NCBI GenBank assembly: GCA_021737785.1 | Contig: JAIPDI010000011.1 | Location: 42,670-106,669, forward strand | Reading direction: 5' to 3' | Source: Deltaproteobacteria bacterium | GTDB lineage: Bacteria; Desulfobacterota; DSM-4660; Desulfatiglandales; Desulfatiglandaceae | Length of the DNA stretch: 64,000 nt | Part shown: piece by piece, positions 34,475 to 43,600 of the stretch | How the letters are laid out: each line of letters begins with the position of its first letter | How positions within the stretch are numbered: the stretch's first letter is position 1 | Translations under genes and position numbers: made by a program | The notes under the pieces: generated by a model | Databases searched by the model: none | What the model was told of the DNA's origin: nothing | The model's input: only the letters and a program-made list of their open reading frames with translations

Positions 34475-34567
34475 ATGGTTCCAGAGGTGATCACTGCAGT
34501 AGTCGTTCTCATCCTGCTGTGCGGGTTCGGCGTACGGTTTATGGGATCCATAAAAAAGGGCAAATAA
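34475..34567 (+). CDS. Possible 30-residue membrane peptide
   Basis: A 30-codon ORF with AAGGAG 7 nt before the ATG. It encodes MVPEVITAVVVLILLCGFGV, then a short basic tail (GSIKKGK): one membrane helix with positive cytoplasmic end. Such miniproteins often join membrane complexes. No neighbour suggests which, and the frame is short enough to be chance. Confidence 0.4.
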   Translation: MVPEVITAVVVLILLCGFGVRFMGSIKKGK

Positions 34568-34734
34568 AAGAAGCGTTCTAAAGGCTTTTCGTTCTCCCGC
34601 TGAATGATCATCGTCGATGTGTGTTATCTTTTATATTGAATTTCTCTTCAATCCGTCATAGATTCCCGATGTAGGGCGGCTCATTTTGCGTTTTAGCCCT
34701 GGAAATGAATCCCATCTGACCCAACCGGCAAAAT

Positions 34735-34767
34735 AAAAGGACTTTTGGCGATATGCCATAAGTCCTT
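34735..34767 (-). terminator. Terminator after the tRNA pair
   Basis: Minus strand AAGGACTT...AAGTCCTT stem followed by TTATTTT, 9 nt after the tRNA-Lys 3' end. Confidence 0.75.
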
Positions 34768-34775
34768 AATTTGAT

Positions 34776-34851
34776 TGGTGGGCCTGGAAGGGCTCGAACC
34801 TTCGACCAATTGATTAAGAGTCAACTGCTCTGCCAACTGAGCTACAGGCCC
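34776..34851 (-). tRNA. tRNA-Lys (CTT anticodon)
   Basis: Full cloverleaf on the minus strand: acceptor GGGCCTG/CAGGCCC, D arm GCTC..GAGC, anticodon stem GTTGA/TCAAT with loop CTCTTAA (anticodon CTT), T arm GAAGG TTCGAGC CCTTC. The CCA end is encoded. Confidence 0.97.
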
Positions 34852-34876
34852 CAGGGTTTCGCTGGATGTATGTAAA

Positions 34877-34953
<77 letters not shown>

Positions 34954-34969
34954 CATCTCGAATGGGTAA

Positions 34970-34998
34970 TTTTTATCAGGATCGTCACCTGTTGTCAA
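34970..34998 (-). promoter_or_regulatory. Promoter of the tRNA-Arg/tRNA-Lys unit
   Basis: Minus strand TTGACA (34998-34993), 17 nt, TAAAAA (34975-34970). It is back to back with the rplM promoter. Confidence 0.65.
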
Positions 34999-35019
34999 TA
35001 GAATTTTTTTAGAAATGGC

Positions 35020-35048
35020 TTGACAAACTGATAAAAATAAATTATAAA
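35020..35048 (+). promoter_or_regulatory. Promoter of rplM-rpsI
   Basis: TTGACA (35020-35025), 17 nt, TATAAA (35043-35048), a near-consensus promoter about 35 nt before rplM. Confidence 0.8.
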
Positions 35049-35082
35049 TCCCTTTTTATTTCTTGAAAGACAGGATGCAATC

Positions 35083-35511
35083 ATGAAGACATTTGTTGCT
35101 AAAGAACATGAGGTCCAGAAAAAATGGTTTTTGGTGGACGCTGAAAGCAAGATTTTGGGAAGGCTTGCGGCCCAGATTGCGGTGCGCCTGAGGGGTAAAC
35201 ATAAGGCTATTTTCACACCACACGCCGACACGGGTGATTTTGTGGTGGTGATCAATGCGGATAAGGTCTCTCTCACCGGAAAGAAATGGAACAACAAGAT
35301 CTACTATCGGCACAGCGGCTATTTGGGCGGTCTGAAAGAGATTTCGGCCAAGAAGTTGCTTGAAAAGAAACCGGAGGATGTCTTGCGTTTTGCAGTGAGG
35401 GGCATGCTCCCCAAAAACAGCCTGGGACGACGTCAATTGAAGAAACTGAAGATATATGCCGGATCAGAACACCCGCATCAGGCGCAACAATTGGAGGCAT
35501 TGGAGATCTAA
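35083..35511 (+). CDS. rplM: 50S ribosomal protein L13
   Basis: A 142-residue ribosomal protein. It begins [20 protein letters not shown] and holds the L13 signature [22 protein letters not shown], cut in length here, and the later [25 protein letters not shown] stretch. It binds 23S rRNA early in assembly. The rplM-rpsI pairing is nearly universal in bacteria; here rpsI starts on the base after the rplM stop. No anomalies in length or sequence. Confidence 0.98.
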   Translation: MKTFVAKEHEVQKKWFLVDAESKILGRLAAQIAVRLRGKHKAIFTPHADTGDFVVVINADKVSLTGKKWNNKIYYRHSGYLGGLKEISAKKLLEKKPEDVLRFAVRGMLPKNSLGRRQLKKLKIYAGSEHPHQAQQLEALEI

Positions 35512-35904
35512 ATGGCAGAGGGATTACTTCACGCTACGGGCAAGCGAAAAACAGCCGTGGCCAGGATCTGGATGAAGCCGGGAACAGGCCAAATAACCAT
35601 CAATAAGAGGCCTGCCGACCAGTATCTGGATCGCGATGCGGACAGGGCAACCGTCTTAGAACCCCTTATCCTCACCGATCTGAGGAATAAATTCAATATT
35701 GATATCAACGTAAACGGGGGCGGCCCTTCCGGACAGGCCGGGGCCATACGGCATGGCATCAGCAGGGCCTTGGTCGACCTGGATTCAGGCCTGAGGGAAA
35801 CCCTCAAGAAGGCGGGATTCCTGACCAGAGACTCAAGGATGAAGGAGCGAAAGAAATACGGGCAGCCCGGTGCCAGGGCCCGGTTCCAGTATTCCAAACG
35901 TTAA
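35512..35904 (+). CDS. rpsI: 30S ribosomal protein S9
   Basis: A 130-residue ribosomal protein with the landmarks [12 protein letters not shown] near the start, [19 protein letters not shown] in the middle and the invariant C-terminal tail RARFQYSKR, which reaches the P-site tRNA. It directly abuts rplM, with its ribosome site (GGAG) inside the rplM end. An intrinsic terminator follows 27 nt after the stop. Confidence 0.98.
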   Translation: MAEGLLHATGKRKTAVARIWMKPGTGQITINKRPADQYLDRDADRATVLEPLILTDLRNKFNIDINVNGGGPSGQAGAIRHGISRALVDLDSGLRETLKKAGFLTRDSRMKERKKYGQPGARARFQYSKR

Positions 35905-35930
35905 ACACCGCTCATTTCATGGGACAGACA

Positions 35931-35964
35931 AAAGGGGAATCCAGCCCGGATTCCCCTTTATTTT
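35931..35964 (+). terminator. Terminator of rplM-rpsI
   Basis: A 12-bp stem AAAGGGGAATCC / GGATTCCCCTTT with loop AGCCC, followed by ATTTT. It ends 7 nt before the truA start. Confidence 0.9.
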
Positions 35965-35970
35965 GCCATT

Positions 35971-36714
35971 ATGAATCGCAAAAACATCAAGCTCATGGTA
36001 GCCTATGACGGCACTCGCTACCACGGATGGCAGCGGCAAAAAAATGCCATGACCCTGCAGGAGGTCATGGAAGCACAGATCCGGGTGATGACCGGGGAGG
36101 CTCACAACCTCATTGCATCGGGAAGGACCGATGCGGGGGTCCATGCCCTGAATCAGGTCTGTAATTTTGTTACCCGATCTTCCATTCCCCCTCAATCATT
36201 TCAGAAAGGGCTGAACTCCCTCCTTCCGGACGATATTTTTATCAAGGATGTCCGCTGTGTCCCGATCCAATTTCATTCCCGATACAGCGCCAAGAGCAAG
36301 ATCTATGAATATCGAATATTGAACAGCGAGACCCGTGATATCTTTCAGCGCAATTTTTTGTGGCAGATCAGACCCCCCCTGAATGTGGAAGCGATGGCGG
36401 TCTGTCTGTCCCACCTGAGGGGCTCACACGACTTCTCCACTTTCAGGTCGTCGGGAAGCAGCAACACCGATCCGGTCAGATCGATCCTTGCCGCCAAGAT
36501 CCATGCCCCTGAAAACGGACGCCTGCGGATTGTCATGGAGGCGGACGGCTTCTTGAGACATATGGTGCGAAATATCGTCGGAACGTTGGTGGAGGTGGGG
36601 CTGGGGAAAATGGGTCCCGGCCGTTTCGAGGAGATTGTATCCATGAAAGACCGGCGGCTGGCCGGGATCAAGGCCCCCCCTCAGGGTCTGTTCCTGGTGG
36701 ACGTAAGATATTAG
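35971..36714 (+). CDS. truA: tRNA pseudouridine(38-40) synthase TruA
   Basis: A 247-residue enzyme that converts uridines 38-40 of the tRNA anticodon arm to pseudouridine. It starts with LMVAYDGTRYHGWQRQ and contains the catalytic Asp in ASGRTDAGVHALNQV. Later motifs SKIYEYRI, FSTFRSSGSS and FLRHMVRNIVGTLVEVG complete the family pattern. The start lies just after the rpsI terminator with no clear ribosome site, so translation initiation may be weak or leaderless. Confidence 0.96.
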   Translation: MNRKNIKLMVAYDGTRYHGWQRQKNAMTLQEVMEAQIRVMTGEAHNLIASGRTDAGVHALNQVCNFVTRSSIPPQSFQKGLNSLLPDDIFIKDVRCVPIQFHSRYSAKSKIYEYRILNSETRDIFQRNFLWQIRPPLNVEAMAVCLSHLRGSHDFSTFRSSGSSNTDPVRSILAAKIHAPENGRLRIVMEADGFLRHMVRNIVGTLVEVGLGKMGPGRFEEIVSMKDRRLAGIKAPPQGLFLVDVRY

Positions 36715-36869
36715 TCGGCGGGGTCGTCTCTCTTCAAACTTCGCGTTATGGATTGGTGGATATTTTCCCAGACCTCGTCAAACGAGTTGACGGTCAACCT
36801 TCCCACCTCAATGAATTTGATCACGATCTCTTTCGTGACCTTGAGGGCAAGTTCGTCTTCTTTTTTCAT
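36711..36869 (-). CDS. Conserved-looking 52-residue protein convergent with truA
   Basis: A 52-residue acidic/amphipathic protein: MKKEDELALKVTKEIVIKF, then IEVGRLTVNSFDEVWENIHQ. A ribosome site (AAGG) is 7-8 nt before the ATG. The stop overlaps the truA stop on the other strand by 4 nt. The pattern of a short helical protein with an ExVxNxFIExG-like core recalls the N-terminal part of MucR-like regulators, but no zinc-finger part is present, so I leave it unnamed. The codon pattern is better than that of the overlapping plus-strand frames. Confidence 0.6.
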   Translation of the reverse strand: MKKEDELALKVTKEIVIKFIEVGRLTVNSFDEVWENIHQSITRSLKRDDPAD

Positions 36870-37002
36870 TCTAAACCTTTCACGTCAGGTTGTCCGGTTT
36901 CCCTCTGCTTTGCCCAACCCGCGGACTTATGGTCGGAAACCGTTAGAAGGGGCCAAAGTGACCAAGGATGGAAAACGAAAACCAGCATCCAGCATCCAGG
37001 AT
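36870..37002. other. Upstream region of the 52-residue gene
   Basis: It contains an inverted pair GGTTTCC...GGAAACC on the minus strand (about 36895-36945) that could form a leader stem, and a short GGATGCTGGATGCTGG iteration. No known riboswitch was recognised. Confidence 0.3.
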
Positions 37003-37050
37003 AAAACCCCCGCCGAACAGAAGAAGGCCAATTAATCAATTCAGCGGGGG
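37003..37050 (-). terminator. Terminator after amrS
   Basis: Minus strand CCCCCGCTGAA ... TTCGGCGGGGG stem (one G-T pair) with a 22-nt loop, followed by TTTT. Confidence 0.65.
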
Positions 37051-37137
37051 CGCTAAGAAGAACCCTTGAAGCCCTCCCTAGAGTCAAAAGCATATATCAT
37101 TGGGCAACTGAAAAATCAATTCATGGTTTGCAGGTAT

Positions 37138-38157
37138 TCATGCGTCCTTACGCCAGATGCCGGGGATCCGGGTGCCGCATTCCGGACACCGCCCTTCCGG
37201 AATCCGGTTCCGGTTCACCTGGAATCCCATGCGGTCGATCAAGGTCGTCCGGCAGCGGTGGCAGAAGGTGTTTTCACCCGCATCCCCCGGGATATTTCCG
37301 GTATAGACATATTGTAATCCGGCCTCGTAACCGAGATCCCTGGCCCGCCGGAGGGTCTCGACCGGCGTCACAGGCCGGTCCATAAGCCGGTAGGTGGGGT
37401 GAAACCGACTGATATGCCAGGGGATGCCCGGGTCGATGCCTGCCAGAAAACGGGCCAGGTCCCTGAGCTCTTCGTGGGAGTCGTTCAGCCCTGGGATCAG
37501 AAGCGTGGTCACTTCCAACCATATCCCCATCTCCCGCATCGCTTCTATGGTGTTGAGAACCGGTTTCAGTCTGGCGCCGCACTGTTCCTTGTAGAATCGG
37601 TCGTTGAATGCCTTGAGATCCACGTTTGCGGCGTGGAGATCTGGGTGGATCGCCTCAAGGCACTCCCTGGTCATGTAGCCATTGGATACAAAAACATTTT
37701 TCAGCCCTTTGGCAACTGCGGCCCTCGCGGTTTCAAGGACGGTCTCAATGAAGACGGTCGGTTCGGTGTAGGTATAAGAGATGGACGCGGCGCGGCAATT
37801 CAAGGTCAGTTGGATGATCTCTTCCGGGGCCATCTCCTCTCCCAAGATCCGGTTTTGGTCCGACGGCATCTGGGAGATATCTGCGTTCTGGCAGAAGGTG
37901 CACCTGAAATTGCACCCGACGGTGGCAATGGAATAGGAACTCGATCCCGGAAGAAAGTGAAACAAGGGCTTTTTTTCGATCGGGTCGCAATGGCGGGCAA
38001 TGATCTTTCCATACACAAGGCTCATGAGGGTCCCGGCGCGATTTTCCCGGACCCCGCAGATCCCCCTGGCTCCGCTCTTTATCAGGCACCTGTGATTGCA
38101 CAAGAAACAACGAACCTTTTCCTCCTCCAGTTTTTCATAAAGAGAAGCTTCTTTCAT
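37138..38157 (-). CDS. amrS: AmmeMemoRadiSam system radical SAM enzyme
   Basis: A 339-residue radical SAM protein related to pyruvate formate-lyase activase. Conserved N-terminal Cys are in CFLCNHRCLIKSGARGICG; the radical SAM motif is CNFRCTFCQN (about 82-91). A C-terminal zinc-ribbon-like part has CHRCRTTLIDR and CPECG. This layout is the AmrS family, which normally works with AmrA (AMMECR1 domain) and AmrB (Memo domain); neither partner is beside it. The substrate of the system remains unknown. A terminator follows the gene. Confidence 0.9.
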   Translation of the reverse strand: MKEASLYEKLEEEKVRCFLCNHRCLIKSGARGICGVRENRAGTLMSLVYGKIIARHCDPIEKKPLFHFLPGSSSYSIATVGCNFRCTFCQNADISQMPSDQNRILGEEMAPEEIIQLTLNCRAASISYTYTEPTVFIETVLETARAAVAKGLKNVFVSNGYMTRECLEAIHPDLHAANVDLKAFNDRFYKEQCGARLKPVLNTIEAMREMGIWLEVTTLLIPGLNDSHEELRDLARFLAGIDPGIPWHISRFHPTYRLMDRPVTPVETLRRARDLGYEAGLQYVYTGNIPGDAGENTFCHRCRTTLIDRMGFQVNRNRIPEGRCPECGTRIPGIWRKDA

Positions 38158-38249
38158 CTAAATTCACTCCCTATGCATAAACATGAACCAGAGGGCTTTG
38201 TTGCAGGCCCGGTCCCATTTTTTTGTCAAGGACAGCAGAAAAGAGCCAC

Positions 38250-39035
38250 TCATAGACACTTACGCTGCTTCAGGTCTTCGAGGCTCCTTGCCGGAAACAA
38301 TGACTGCCTCGCCGTTTTCAGCCTTACCTTGAGGGGGAGGTTGTCTGTATGGACCCGGTATACCATGGTAGCTGCAAGTCCCAGGAAAAACCCGAAGGGA
38401 GAATGCCTCCCCGCTGCGATTTCCTTGCCAAAGGGGACCATCTCTTCCACAAAGGAGGGGACAATCCGAATGCTTTCCCAGGAAATAGGCACGTCTCCAT
38501 ATGCCAACTGAAGGAGGGATTTGATCTGCCATAGATTGTAGAAGGTGGCCTGGCCAAAAAGGGGATCGCCGAAATACCCCTGAAATTTTTTCAGGATACC
38601 ATTGCACGAAAGACTGTTCAGGACCCCGATGAACACCTTTCTCCGGGCGACTCTTCCTGCCTCCCGCAAGGCCGGAAGAGGGTTGTCCAGAAATTCCAGC
38701 GTATGGATAAGGACTGCCAGATCAAATTCATTGTCATCAAAAGGGAGGTCCTCAGCCATTCCCATCTTGATGACGGATCGATGTCCCAACCGGGACCTTG
38801 CTTCTTCCACCATGTCAACAGAGGCGTCCACACCGGTGACATCCAGGCCCAGTTTGTTGAACATAAGAAGATGGGTCCCATTGCCGCAGCCGATATCGAG
38901 GAGTCTTTCTCCAGGTACAGGATCAAGGACAGACAGAACCAGCGACTCCATCGACCGCTCGATGGTCCTGTTTTGTGACGAACGGCGCCACGCTTCATAA
39001 AATCTGGCGCTGTTCCTGTCGAAGATGAGTTTCAT
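38250..39035 (-). CDS. Class I SAM-dependent methyltransferase
   Basis: A 261-residue methyltransferase of the Methyltransf_11 type. The SAM loop is LLDIGCGNGTHLLMF (about 45), followed by VTGVDASVDMVEEAR and MAEDLPFDDNEFDLAV, all standard. The C-terminal 100 residues are longer than the minimal fold and carry hydrophobic stretches (FFLGLAATMVYRV), perhaps for a lipid or quinone substrate. The ATG at 39035 has no ribosome site; an in-frame GTG 9 nt upstream is the alternative. The upstream spacer is a heptamer array. Confidence 0.85.
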   Translation of the reverse strand: MKLIFDRNSARFYEAWRRSSQNRTIERSMESLVLSVLDPVPGERLLDIGCGNGTHLLMFNKLGLDVTGVDASVDMVEEARSRLGHRSVIKMGMAEDLPFDDNEFDLAVLIHTLEFLDNPLPALREAGRVARRKVFIGVLNSLSCNGILKKFQGYFGDPLFGQATFYNLWQIKSLLQLAYGDVPISWESIRIVPSFVEEMVPFGKEIAAGRHSPFGFFLGLAATMVYRVHTDNLPLKVRLKTARQSLFPARSLEDLKQRKCL

Positions 39036-39043
39036 GCTGGTCA

Positions 39044-39106
39044 CTGGATACTGGATACTGGATACTGGATGCTGGATGCTGGATACTGGATACTTGATAC
39101 TGGATA
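39044..39106. repeat. Tandem heptamer array, 9 copies of CTGGATA
   Basis: Nine consecutive 7-bp units, six of them CTGGATA, two CTGGATG and one CTTGATA. The array fills the gap between the methyltransferase start and the purF-like stop. A shorter GGATGCTGGATGCTGG run occurs near 36985. Confidence 0.9.
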
Positions 39107-39122
39107 TATCCGGCGTCCTGTC

Positions 39123-40613
39123 TCAAGTCTCGCGCAAATTGCCCCTGCAACGATGAAATGCCTCCACCTCTTTTTTCAGCCAATCAGGCCAGAACGCCTC
39201 CTTGATGGGATAGCTTGCATCCAGGGCCTGGAAAGAACCGTGGCCGGTAACCCTTCGAACCCTTTCCATAACATTGTACTTGACTTCGTCCACGCCGATG
39301 AGCCGCGCCACGGCGGCATTGATCTCCTCGAGGGTCTTGCCGTACGGGGTATCGCCTTTGAATGCCCTCTGAACAGCCAGTTCCTGAAGACATTCAATCC
39401 CCCGGTGCCACTCCTTGAAAGAAGGAAATATCATGGCACCATAGGATACCCAGAATTCGAGAAACCTGGCCCCGGCATTATAGGCCACCCAGACAGAACC
39501 TCCCTCGCTCACAGTTCCTCTGACGATGCTGTCGTCTCCCATGGCGATATTTTTCCCCTTCAGCAGGGAATCCACACCCCCGAATTTGAGCCCCACTTCC
39601 TGGGATCTGGCCATCCGCACCCCCTCTTGAAAGGTCCGAACCGCCTGTGGGAGCTTAATGAGGGCGGGATAGAGATTCTTTTTCAGACCTTCTGCGATGC
39701 CCACGCTGACCCCCCAGCCCGATTCAGGATTGGGGATGACCACATCCGCCCTGGAGGATGGGTAGTGCCGGGTCAATTCCAATCCAAGTTCTCTCCGGAT
39801 CTGGAAGATCTCTTTCCCCCGGAAGAGAGAGGCCACATTGCCGAAATATACCGCCTGGAAGACGTCGGGCAACATGTCATGTTCTACCAGCCTTTTTGTT
39901 TCGATCCCCTTGGATGAACAGATGGTCATCTCCCCGCCATCGTATTCCCTTGTGGTGGTCCCCCCCAGACGTCTGTGGGAGCATGATTCAGAACATACGA
40001 CAAAGGAGCCGTCAATAACGGCATAACAAAAGGGCTCAAACGCCTTGTCATCATTCAGGACCACAAGATAGGTCTCTTTCCCATCGTAGATAAGCGCCGT
40101 CAGGGCAAATGTTCCTCTTCCCTCCATTCGATCCACAAGTCGTTTCCCTGCCTCGAACCCGATCCCTTCCTGGCCCAGGTATTTGTGCAGCAGTGCGCCG
40201 ACAATCTCGGTTTTGTTGTTGGTTTCGAATCGGTAATCCGGTTCCAGTTCGGCCTTGATATCGTCCTCTTTGATGAGATACCCGTCCATGGTCAGGACGA
40301 CCTGAAGCGGGGCCCCCCTTTTGGGGTGGATCTCGATGGGCTCAACATTAATTTTTTCAGGTATTCTGCGTTTGGTATAACCGATATTTCCGATGGCGGC
40401 CACCGGCTCCAGGTGCTGAAATGTCCTGATGATATGATAATCGATGACCTCGGCGATCCTGCCCAGTCCTTTATGGATATGAATCCCCCTTCCATTGGCC
40501 ACCGCCAGACCGGTGCTGGCCTTGCCCCTGTGCTGGCAGGCGCCTGTGGCGAAAAAGGCCTTGGTCACCAGTTCATGATCATCGAGGCTGTAAAGTCCCA
40601 CAATACCATCCAT
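39123..40613 (-). CDS. PurF-like phosphoribosyltransferase with degenerate glutaminase domain
   Basis: A 496-residue homologue of amidophosphoribosyltransferase. The C-terminal half keeps the PRPP loop (AMGDDSIVRGTVSEGG). The N-terminal class II glutaminase domain has lost its key residues. The nucleophile Cys is Asp (MDGIVGLYS instead of MCGIVG). The Arg of the HxRY-type motif is gone (GNIGYTKRR). The Asn of the NG oxyanion motif is Asp (TMDGYL). The Asp of the SDxE-type motif is Lys (NNKTEI). It cannot hydrolyse glutamine in the usual way and may use ammonia or do another job. It follows carB by 11 nt, so the two are one operon. Confidence 0.85.
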   Translation of the reverse strand: MDGIVGLYSLDDHELVTKAFFATGACQHRGKASTGLAVANGRGIHIHKGLGRIAEVIDYHIIRTFQHLEPVAAIGNIGYTKRRIPEKINVEPIEIHPKRGAPLQVVLTMDGYLIKEDDIKAELEPDYRFETNNKTEIVGALLHKYLGQEGIGFEAGKRLVDRMEGRGTFALTALIYDGKETYLVVLNDDKAFEPFCYAVIDGSFVVCSESCSHRRLGGTTTREYDGGEMTICSSKGIETKRLVEHDMLPDVFQAVYFGNVASLFRGKEIFQIRRELGLELTRHYPSSRADVVIPNPESGWGVSVGIAEGLKKNLYPALIKLPQAVRTFQEGVRMARSQEVGLKFGGVDSLLKGKNIAMGDDSIVRGTVSEGGSVWVAYNAGARFLEFWVSYGAMIFPSFKEWHRGIECLQELAVQRAFKGDTPYGKTLEEINAAVARLIGVDEVKYNVMERVRRVTGHGSFQALDASYPIKEAFWPDWLKKEVEAFHRCRGNLRET

Positions 40614-40624
40614 CTTAATTTCCC

Positions 40625-43600
40625 CTATCTGATATCCTGGTGATAGCTCTGAAGTGATTTTACCCTGCCATGGCCTTCGCGGACCTTTGCAATGCCCCGC
40701 GTGGCTGCCAGGGCGGCCGCAATAGTGGTAATGTAGGGAACCTTGTATTTGATGGCCGCCTTGCGTATGTAGGAATCATCATGCTTGCTCAACTTGCCGC
40801 TGGGCGTGTTTACCACCAGCTGGATGTCATTATTCTTGATCCCGTCCACAATATTGGGCCGGCCTTCGTGCATTTTCAGGATACTACCGGCTTCGATACC
40901 ACATTCGGCCAAAAATTTCTGGGTGCCGTTGGTGGCCTTGATCTTGAAGCCCAGCCTGCTGAATTGCCTTGCCACCTCCAGGACCGCCGGTCGATCCGCT
41001 TCCGAGACCGTTATCAGGACCGTTCCTTCAGACGGGAGGGTCAGCTGGGTCGCCTCCTGAGCCTTGAAGTATGCCAGCCCGAAGGAATCGGCCATTCCCA
41101 GCACCTCACCGGTAGAGCGCATTTCCGGTCCCAGGAGCGGGTCTACTTCCGGGAACATGTTAAACGGGAATACGGCTTCCTTGACCCCGAAATGGGGAAT
41201 ATTCTTGGGCCTGATGTCGAGGTCCCCCAGTTTCTTCCCCAGCATCAGCTGGGTCGCAATTCGTGCCATGGATATATTGCACACCTTCGAGACCAGGGGA
41301 ACCGTGCGGGATGCGCGGGGATTGGCCTCCAGAATATAGACCGTATCGTCGGCAATGGCGTATTGGATATTCATCAATCCGATCACCTTCAGTTCCACTG
41401 CAATCTTCCGGGTATATTCATAAATTGTGTCCAGGTGCTTGGCCGGAATGCTGATGGGAGGTATGACGCAGGCAGAATCGCCCGAATGAACCCCGGCCAG
41501 TTCGATATGCTCCATAACCGCAGGGACAAAGGCATCGGTTCCATCCGATATGGCGTCCGCCTCAGCCTCTATGGCATTCTCTAAGAACTTGTCGATCAGG
41601 ATGGGCCGTTCCGGACTGACATCCACGGCGGCCGCCACATAGTGCCGCAGCATCTCTTCATCATGGATCACCTCCATGGCACGGCCCCCCAACACATAGG
41701 AAGGCCTGACCATCAGCGGGTACCCGATTTCCTCGGCGATCTTCAGGGCCTCATCCAGGGTGCTGGCCATGCCTGATTCCGGTTGAGGGATGCCCAGTTT
41801 CTGCATTTTCAGGCGAAATCGGTCCCGGTCCTCGGCAAGGTCTATCGCCTCCGGGGATGTACCGATAATATTTACCCCTGCCTCGGCCAGTTCCTTTGCT
41901 ATGTTGAGAGGGGTTTGGCCCCCGAACTGTACGATGACCCCCTCCGGCCTTTCCTTTTCATAGATGCTCAGGACATCTTCTACGGTGAGGGGCTCGAAGT
42001 AGAGCTTGTCCGACGTATCATAGTCGGTGGATACGGTCTCGGGATTGCAGTTGACCATGATTGACTCAACCCCCTCATCGCGGAGGGCAAAGGCCGCGTG
42101 CACACAGCAGTAATCGAACTCGATCCCCTGACCGATCCGGTTGGGACCGCCGCCCAGGACCATGACCTTCCGTCTGTCGCTGGAACCCACCTGATCCGGG
42201 GCGTTGTAGGTGGAGAAATAATAGGCGGCGTTTTCCACGCCGCTCACCGGGACCGGCTCCCATCCTTCCACAACTCCCAGGGCCTTGCGCCGCTCCCGGA
42301 TATTCTTTTCCGGAATTCCAAGGAGCTGGGACAGATATCGGTCTGAAAATCCATCTTTCTTGGCCTGGCCAAGCAGATGGTCGGGGAGTTCTTCCCCCTT
42401 GTGACCCAGGAGTGTTTCTTCCAGATCCACGAGTTCCTTCATCTGTTCGATAAACCAGCGCTTGATATGGGTCTTGGTCTGAAGGACATGGATGTCGGCC
42501 CCCTTCCTGAGGGCCTCATATATGATGAATTGGCGCTCACTGGACGGCTCGGCCAACAGATCGAGCAGGTCATCGAGAGATTTCCTGTGAAAGTCTTTTG
42601 CAAAACCAAGACCGTACCGGCCGTTTTCCAGGGATCGAATGGCCTTCTGAAAGGCCTCTTTGTAGGTCTTGCCGATGCTCATCACCTCGCCCACCGCACG
42701 CATCTGGGTGCCCAATCGATCCAGGCTTCCCTCAAATTTCTCAAAGGCCCAGCGGGCAAACTTGACCACCACGTAATCTCCCCAGGGGATATACTTGTCA
42801 AGGGTTCCTTCTCTCCAGTAGGGGATTTCGTCGAGGGTCATGCCCCCGGCCAACATGGCGGATATGAGCGCAATGGGAAATCCGGTCGCCTTTGAGGCCA
42901 GGGCCGAGGATCGGGATGTTCTGGGGTTGATCTCGATGACCACGACCCTTCCGGTTTCCGGGTCGTGGGCAAACTGGATATTGGTGCCGCCGATGACCTT
43001 GATGGCCTCGACAATGTCATAGGAATATTTCTGGAGCTTCTTCTGGAGTTCGGGATCGATGGTCAGCATGGGAGCCGTGCAGTACGAGTCGCCCGTGTGA
43101 ACCCCCATGGCATCCACGTTCTCGATGAAGCAGACCGTAATCATCTGGTTTTTTGCATCACGAACCACCTCGAGTTCCAGTTCTTCCCATCCCAGGACCG
43201 ATTCTTCCACCAATATCTGACCCACGAGGCTTGCGGAAATCCCCCGGCTGGCGATGACCCGCAATTCTTCTACATTGTAGACCAGACCGCCCCCGGTTCC
43301 CCCCATGGTGTACGCCGGCCGGATCACCACGGGATAGCCGAGGGTATCGGCTATCCTTTCAGCCTCCTCGACGCTGAAGGCCGGTTCGCTCCTCGGCATA
43401 TCGATCCCCAGGCGATCCATGGTCTCTTTGAAGGCGATCCGGTCTTCCCCCCGCTTGATGGCATCGACTTCCACACCGATGATCTTGACGTTGTATTTTT
43501 CCAGGACCCCGGTTCGGGCCAATTCCGAGGCGAGATTCAGTCCGGACTGACCGCCCAGGTTGGGAAGGAGCGCATCCGGCCTCTCCTTTTCAATGATCTC

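Noticed and set aside
34294..34581. A 95-codon plus-strand frame
   Set aside because: Composition is not protein-like and it overlaps the better supported 30-codon ORF in another frame.
36895..36945. Riboswitch upstream of the 52-codon gene
   Set aside because: Only a simple inverted pair is visible; no aptamer consensus was matched.
36748..37035. A 95-codon plus-strand frame after truA
   Set aside because: It is antisense to the 52-codon minus-strand gene, which has a ribosome site and better composition.
39044..39106. CRISPR array
   Set aside because: The repeats are 7 bp without spacers, and no cas genes are present.
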